A stretch of DNA of 64,000 nt from an archaeon (lineage in GTDB: Archaea; Thermoproteota; Nitrososphaeria; Nitrososphaerales; Gagatemarchaeaceae), in contig JAKASK010000001.1 of NCBI GenBank assembly GCA_021819105.1, forward strand, positions 4,448 through 68,447. Reading direction: 5' to 3'. This document shows positions 59,871 through 64,000 of the stretch, one piece after another; position 1 is the first letter of the stretch; the number at the start of each line of letters is the position of its first letter. Both the position numbers and the translations under genes were made by a program. The notes below the pieces were generated by a model. That model worked only from the letters and a program-made list of their open reading frames with translations, had not been told where the DNA came from and ran no database searches.

Positions 59871-60707
59871 ATGAGGCATGTCACCCCGGATAAGGTCCTC
59901 TCCGCCCTCGGCATCCCCAAGAAGGGGAGGGTCTATTCCCTGTCGCATGTCATGGATGAAACGATGCCGCTTAATTCATTCCATGGCCCGTTCTTCATCC
60001 AGACATTCCGCAGGCTCGAAGACGGGCTGAAGTTCTGGGGCGGGAACTTTAGCGCCATCAACGTGCGCCTGGAGATGACCGACCAGCACGGCACCCACGT
60101 AGATTCGTTGAACCACGTGTCTCTGGGCTACAGGATGTACGGCACTGAGGACGGAAGGAAGATCACCACGGAAAAGGGGACGACGCGCCTCGGCATCGAA
60201 ACGATGCCGCCGCTGATAGCCCACGGCGCCTTCATCGACGTCGCGCGCTACATGGGGACAGACGTGCTGCCGGACGACTACAAGATAGACATCGGCACCG
60301 TGAAAGAGATAATGAGACAGGAAGGGGTCGCGGAGCCGAGCAGAGGGGATGTGGTCCTCTTCCGGACGGGCTATGGAAGGTTGTGGGGGCGGGACAATAA
60401 GAAGTTCACGGGCCCGCCTCTTCCGGGGATAGACCTCAGCGTGGCCGATTGGGCGGTGACGAGAGGTCTCCCGGCGATGGGGAGCGACACGCAGTCCCTC
60501 GAATACATCCCGCGCACCGACCCACCGACGGGCCACGTGGAACCCGTGCACCAGACGCTGATTGTGAAGAACGGGATACACATAATCGAGAACATGATGC
60601 TGGAAGAGCTGTCAAGGGACAGGGTGAACGAGTTCCTCTTCGTGTGCCTCCCGCTGAAGATACGGGGAGGTTCAGGCTCTCCGATAAACGCGGTCGCAGT
60701 GGCGTAG
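59871..60707 (+). CDS. Cyclase-family hydrolase (kynurenine formamidase-like fold)
   Basis: A 278-residue metal-dependent hydrolase of the cyclase family (PF04199). The signature HGTHVDS (residues about 75-81, His and Asp metal ligands) is present, with a later VVLFRTGYG block and PVHQTLI. These enzymes open lactams, lactones or formamides. Flanked by two sugar-acid dehydratases, a lactone substrate is plausible. A TATA-like GTTTATCTA lies at 59800-59808. Confidence 0.8.
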   Translation: MRHVTPDKVLSALGIPKKGRVYSLSHVMDETMPLNSFHGPFFIQTFRRLEDGLKFWGGNFSAINVRLEMTDQHGTHVDSLNHVSLGYRMYGTEDGRKITTEKGTTRLGIETMPPLIAHGAFIDVARYMGTDVLPDDYKIDIGTVKEIMRQEGVAEPSRGDVVLFRTGYGRLWGRDNKKFTGPPLPGIDLSVADWAVTRGLPAMGSDTQSLEYIPRTDPPTGHVEPVHQTLIVKNGIHIIENMMLEELSRDRVNEFLFVCLPLKIRGGSGSPINAVAVA

Positions 60708-60726
60708 TCTCCGGCGGCTCAGCCAG

Positions 60727-61887
60727 CTAACGCCGTACCAGGAACTTGGCCATCTTATTCTGGTTTATCTCCAAATTCAGGCCGGGCCCGTCCGGCACTT
60801 CCAGGTACCCCTTGTCGAAGGTCTCGATCTGCCTGTCGATTATGTCCGTGTGCAGCGGGTTGGGAAGGAAGTAGATTTCATAGTTCAGGAAGAGCTCCCT
60901 TGGGAGGACCGGCGCCAGCTGTAGGGTCGCCGCCCTGCAGCCGGGTCCTGACAGCCCGACGTGAAGTGTTATCGGGATATCGAAGGCTGAGGCCATGGCG
61001 GTTATCTTCCTGGCCTCCGAGATCCCTCCGACCCTTGCGATGTCGGGTTGGATTATGTCCACCGCCCCCTGCGTCATCAGGTCCCTGTAGTTGTAACGCC
61101 CGAACAGGCCCTCGCTCCCGCACACGGGGATGTCCAGGGCCCTGGCGACGCTGACGTAGCCGCGAATGTCGTCAGGTGGGACCGGCTCTTCGAACCACAT
61201 GCACTCGTACTTCTCGTACTTCCGCCCCCACCTGATGGCCGAGGCGACATTGAACGCCGAGTTCGCGTCGACCATTATGTCTACGCCGTACCCGAGGGCG
61301 TCCCGCATCGCCTTCAGCGCTTCGACGTCCTCTTCGCCTCTTCCTACCTTTATCTTGATCTGGTCGTGGCCGGCCTCGACCAGTTTCGTGGCTGTGTCGA
61401 CGATGGCCTTGGTCTTGCCATAGAGTATCGACGACGCGTAAGCCTTCACCCGCTTTTCATGGGCACCCCCCAGCAGCTTGTAGACGGGCACCCCGAAGTG
61501 CTTGCCCGCGATGTCCCAGAGCGCGATGTCGACGCCTGAAATCGCTTCGATGAAGAATCCCTCGGAGTGCCCCCTGGTCCTGAGGGTGTGCAGCATCCTC
61601 TCCCAGAGCACTTCGACGTCCAGCGGGTCCTGGTTCAGCAGGAGCGGTCTGAACAGTCTCTCTATGATTGCGGCTGACGCCTCGGGGACTTCCCTTGCTA
61701 TCGATTCCCCCCAGCCGAAGACCCCTTCGTCCGTCGTTATCTTCACGAGCGTCGAGTAGTAACCTGCTCTTGCAATCCCTGCAAGATGTTCCTCGTAGGG
61801 GAGGTGCCCGCTCAGATTTTCCTTCCTGGGGGCTGCGAGAGGGAACGCCTCGACTCTTGTTATCTTCACTCGAAGGCGCCTCGCCAC
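60727..61887 (-). CDS. Enolase-superfamily sugar-acid dehydratase 2 (MR/MLE type)
   Basis: A 386-residue enolase-superfamily enzyme distinct from the one at 58585. Motifs: KIKVG (K-x-K), VDANSAFN, FEEPVPPDD, CGSEGLF, and a dyad in QPDIARVGG and LHVGLSG. Probably dehydrates an aldonate or related acid. It overlaps the upstream alcohol dehydrogenase gene by 22 bases on the same strand, and together with it and the aldehyde dehydrogenase forms a minus-strand operon. Confidence 0.85.
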   Translation of the reverse strand: MARRLRVKITRVEAFPLAAPRKENLSGHLPYEEHLAGIARAGYYSTLVKITTDEGVFGWGESIAREVPEASAAIIERLFRPLLLNQDPLDVEVLWERMLHTLRTRGHSEGFFIEAISGVDIALWDIAGKHFGVPVYKLLGGAHEKRVKAYASSILYGKTKAIVDTATKLVEAGHDQIKIKVGRGEEDVEALKAMRDALGYGVDIMVDANSAFNVASAIRWGRKYEKYECMWFEEPVPPDDIRGYVSVARALDIPVCGSEGLFGRYNYRDLMTQGAVDIIQPDIARVGGISEARKITAMASAFDIPITLHVGLSGPGCRAATLQLAPVLPRELFLNYEIYFLPNPLHTDIIDRQIETFDKGYLEVPDGPGLNLEINQNKMAKFLVRR

Positions 61888-63014
61888 ATCTGGTTGTAGA
61901 ATTGGTTCATCTTCCCGGCGTCAAAGACGACGGGGCTGTTGCCCCTGCCATACATATTCAGGCATTCCGATGCCAGGTTCGGAAGGTCAGCTTCCTTGAC
62001 CCCCAGCTCTTTCAGCGATTTCGGCACACCGAGCTCGGCCAGGATCCCCTTGACCTTCTGTGCGATGGCTTCGCCCAGCTCCTTTGGCCTCTTTGAGCCG
62101 GCGTCCACGCCGTACGCCTCGGCCAACTTCTGCATCTTCGGAGCGACGGCTTCGGCGTATCCGGCGATAATGTAGGGGAGGGGGATGCCGCACGACACGC
62201 CATGCGGCAGATTGAATCTCGTCGCTATCGTATACCCTATTGAGTGGCCGTAGACCATCCGCGCATGCAGGGCTATTCCGCCGAGCAGCGCGCCCAGGCT
62301 CATCGCCTCCCTGGCTTTCCTGTCGTTCCCGTCCGTGTATGCCTTCACCAGGTTGCGGGAAACCAGCTTGGTTCCCTCCAAGGCGGCAGCGTCGGTGATC
62401 ACATTCGCTTCGCCTGAAAGATACGCCTCGGTGTTGTGGCTGAGGGCATCCAGCCCGGTCGCCGCCGTCACGCCCTTCGGCATCGTTATCGTAAGCTCGG
62501 GGTCCACAACGGCAACCGACGGCAGGAGCAGGGGGCTGTTTATCCACTGCTTGTGGCCTTCCACTGTGACCATCGATGTGACTGTGAGTTCGGCCCCGGT
62601 CCCGGCGGTGGTGGGCACCATAATCGAAGGGAGCGGCCTTCGGCTGAATAGGTTGCTTCCCACGAACTGCCTCACGGGGCCGGGGTTTGTCGCGAACGCA
62701 GCGGCGACCTTCGCCATGTCCATCGAGCTCCCTCCACCGACACCGACAACGGCGTCGAAGCTGCCTCTTCTGACCCGGTCTGCGACAGCCTCGGCCACCT
62801 CCAGCTTTGGCTCGGCTTCCACCCCGTCGAATACCTCGGTGCGGACGTCCCCCAGTTTGGCTGTCACCTTCTCGACTATGCCTGTCTTAATCATCACCCT
62901 GTCTGTCACTATCAGGGGCCTGTTGGCTGACAGCGCCTTGGTTTCTGCGGACAGCGCATCGAGAGAGCCGAATCCGAACACTACCTTTGTGGGAAGGTAG
63001 AAAGAAAAGGTCAT
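61866..63014 (-). CDS. Iron-containing (type III) alcohol dehydrogenase
   Basis: A 382-residue Fe-ADH family protein. The NAD loop is VGVGGGSSMDMAKVAAAF, followed by VPTTAGTGAELTVTSMVT, the metal-site GLDALSHNTEAY, and HARMVYGHSIGY with the remaining His ligands. The family interconverts aldehydes and alcohols (lactaldehyde, 1,3-propanediol and others). Its place between the aldehyde dehydrogenase and a dehydratase suggests handling an aldehyde from sugar-acid breakdown. Confidence 0.87.
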   Translation of the reverse strand: MTFSFYLPTKVVFGFGSLDALSAETKALSANRPLIVTDRVMIKTGIVEKVTAKLGDVRTEVFDGVEAEPKLEVAEAVADRVRRGSFDAVVGVGGGSSMDMAKVAAAFATNPGPVRQFVGSNLFSRRPLPSIMVPTTAGTGAELTVTSMVTVEGHKQWINSPLLLPSVAVVDPELTITMPKGVTAATGLDALSHNTEAYLSGEANVITDAAALEGTKLVSRNLVKAYTDGNDRKAREAMSLGALLGGIALHARMVYGHSIGYTIATRFNLPHGVSCGIPLPYIIAGYAEAVAPKMQKLAEAYGVDAGSKRPKELGEAIAQKVKGILAELGVPKSLKELGVKEADLPNLASECLNMYGRGNSPVVFDAGKMNQFYNQMWRGAFE

Positions 63015-63039
63015 TGCGCTACTACACCACTACATCCTG

Positions 63040-64000
63040 TTAGGATGACGGCGTGAAGTACCAGGGCCTGTCCGAGTACGAGTAGTCGATGAAGACTGTC
63101 TTCTTTTCTGTAAAGTGTTCGATGGCTTCGTCTCCCAGTTCCCTGCCGAAGCCCGAGCTCTTGACCCCGCCGAAGGGCGCGCCAACTTCGGGGCCTACGG
63201 TCCCCTGGTTCACGAATGTCATGCCCGCGTCGATCCCGTTGATCGCCTTGAACATATTCCCTATGTCCTTCGTGTAGATCGCCGACGACAGGCCGTACTC
63301 CGTGTCGTTCGCTATCTCGATGGCCTCGTCCACGCTCTTCGCCGGGATTATCGACGTCACCGGCCCGAAGATCTCGTCCCTGGCGATCTTCATGTCGTTG
63401 GTCACCGATCCGAAGACGGTCGGCTTTACGAAGTACCCCCGCTTCCTCTCCGGGTCTTCATAGACCCCGCCGCCGCTTAGGAGGACCGCCCCGTCGAGCG
63501 TCCCTGACTCTATGTACTCGAGGGACTTCTTCTGCTGGGAGCGGCTGACGACAGGTCCGACCTCCACGTCCTCCCTGAGGCCGTTGCCCACCACCAGCTT
63601 CGACGCCCCTTCCGCGAAGGCGCGAGAGAACTTGTCCACAATCCCCTTCTCTACGATGATGCGCGAAGCCGCCGTGCACTTCTGGCCTGCGCTGCTGAAC
63701 GAAGCGTAGAGCGCCGCATGCACGGCGACGGAGATCTCGGCGTCATCGGCCACTATGAGCGCGTTCTTGCCCCCCAGTTCCATGACCTGCTTGCGGAACA
63801 TGGGCGCGTTGACCTCTGCGATGTGCCTTCCCGTCGAGCTCTCCCCCGTGAACACAGTCAAGCCCACCTTCCTGTTCCTGATGAGCGCCTCCCCGACCTC
63901 CCCTCCTCCTCCGGTCACCATGTTCAGGACTCCCTTGGGCAGCCCTACCTTTTCGTAGACCTTCACCAGCTCTGCCGAAATCACAGCGCTGTTGGAGGCT
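63040..64000 (-). CDS. Aldehyde dehydrogenase (C-terminal part; runs off the window)
   Basis: The visible last 320 or so residues hold VLNMVTGGGGEVGEALI, FTGESSTGRHIAEV, MELGGKNALIV (general-base Glu), SAGQKCTAASR (catalytic Cys), FGPVTSIIPA and FGGVKSSGFGRELG, the full C-terminal signature set of NAD(P)-dependent ALDH. The N-terminus lies beyond 64000. It ends 26 bases before the Fe-ADH start on the same strand, so the two are probably co-transcribed. Oxidises an aldehyde product, perhaps of sugar-acid catabolism. Confidence 0.9.
   Translation of the reverse strand, partial: ASNSAVISAELVKVYEKVGLPKGVLNMVTGGGGEVGEALIRNRKVGLTVFTGESSTGRHIAEVNAPMFRKQVMELGGKNALIVADDAEISVAVHAALYASFSSAGQKCTAASRIIVEKGIVDKFSRAFAEGASKLVVGNGLREDVEVGPVVSRSQQKKSLEYIESGTLDGAVLLSGGGVYEDPERKRGYFVKPTVFGSVTNDMKIARDEIFGPVTSIIPAKSVDEAIEIANDTEYGLSSAIYTKDIGNMFKAINGIDAGMTFVNQGTVGPEVGAPFGGVKSSGFGRELGDEAIEHFTEKKTVFIDYSYSDRPWYFTPSS

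Noticed and set aside
1-64000. CRISPR array or rRNA gene
   Set aside because: No evenly spaced direct repeats and no rRNA-like stretches were seen in any intergenic region.

Overview
The window is a GC-rich, gene-dense archaeal chromosome segment. The archaeal signs are: TATA boxes centred about 26-30 bases before near-leaderless starts, heavy use of TTG and GTG starts, class III prepilin signal sequences, KaiC-like and FlaI/FlaJ-like secretion proteins, a TrmB regulator, V4R proteins, an AN1-finger site-2 protease and an F420-type oxidoreductase. The flavour resembles Nitrososphaeria/Thaumarchaeota or neighbouring lineages, but no rRNA or marker gene is present to fix the lineage. I found no tRNA, rRNA or CRISPR array.

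Layout. 0-20.6 kb is envelope sugar and one-carbon metabolism: an acylphosphatase with a coiled-coil tail, a UDP-sugar dehydrogenase and epimerase, a surface beta-propeller protein, an HTH-CBS regulator divergent from a metK-metE-MTHFR operon, a sugar-nucleotide transferase, pieces of a MacB/FtsX-type exporter, GT2 and GT39 glycosyltransferases, and three ACT-V4R paralogues. A decayed insertion element with terminal inverted repeats sits at 16.4-17.8 kb and carries an AT-rich methyltransferase gene. 20.8-31.9 kb is pilus locus 1: ATPase with intein, two separate FlaJ/TadC-like membrane proteins, a zinc-ribbon protein, four pilin-like proteins, a KaiC-like protein without a P-loop lysine, and an Ig-like surface protein. 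32-35.8 kb holds a transporter, regulators and a tiny membrane protein. 35.8-41.1 kb is a MoxR-VWA module with an intein in the MoxR protein and two companion genes. 41.1-54.3 kb is pilus locus 2: pilins, membrane proteins, a second intein-bearing ATPase, a fused double FlaJ-like protein, a second Ig-like protein and a divergent pair of KaiC-like ATPases. 54.3-57.3 kb holds transcription regulators and the protease. 57.5-64 kb is a catabolic cluster of a luciferase-like oxidoreductase, two enolase-superfamily dehydratases, a cyclase-family hydrolase, an iron alcohol dehydrogenase and a truncated aldehyde dehydrogenase.

How it fits together. The two pilus loci are paralogous systems with the same parts (ATPase, platform, pilins, KaiC-like protein, Ig-like anchored protein) in different arrangements. 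The sugar-nucleotide and glycosyltransferase genes could decorate the Ser/Thr-rich surface proteins. The methionine operon makes and uses S-adenosylmethionine and may be controlled by the divergent CBS regulator. Three LAGLIDADG inteins lie in three P-loop ATPases, and the two pilus ATPases carry theirs at different sites. The most unusual points are the intein pattern, the paired pilus loci with a pseudo-ATPase, the triple ACT-V4R family, the methyltransferase-carrying element and the candidate SAM-sensing regulator.
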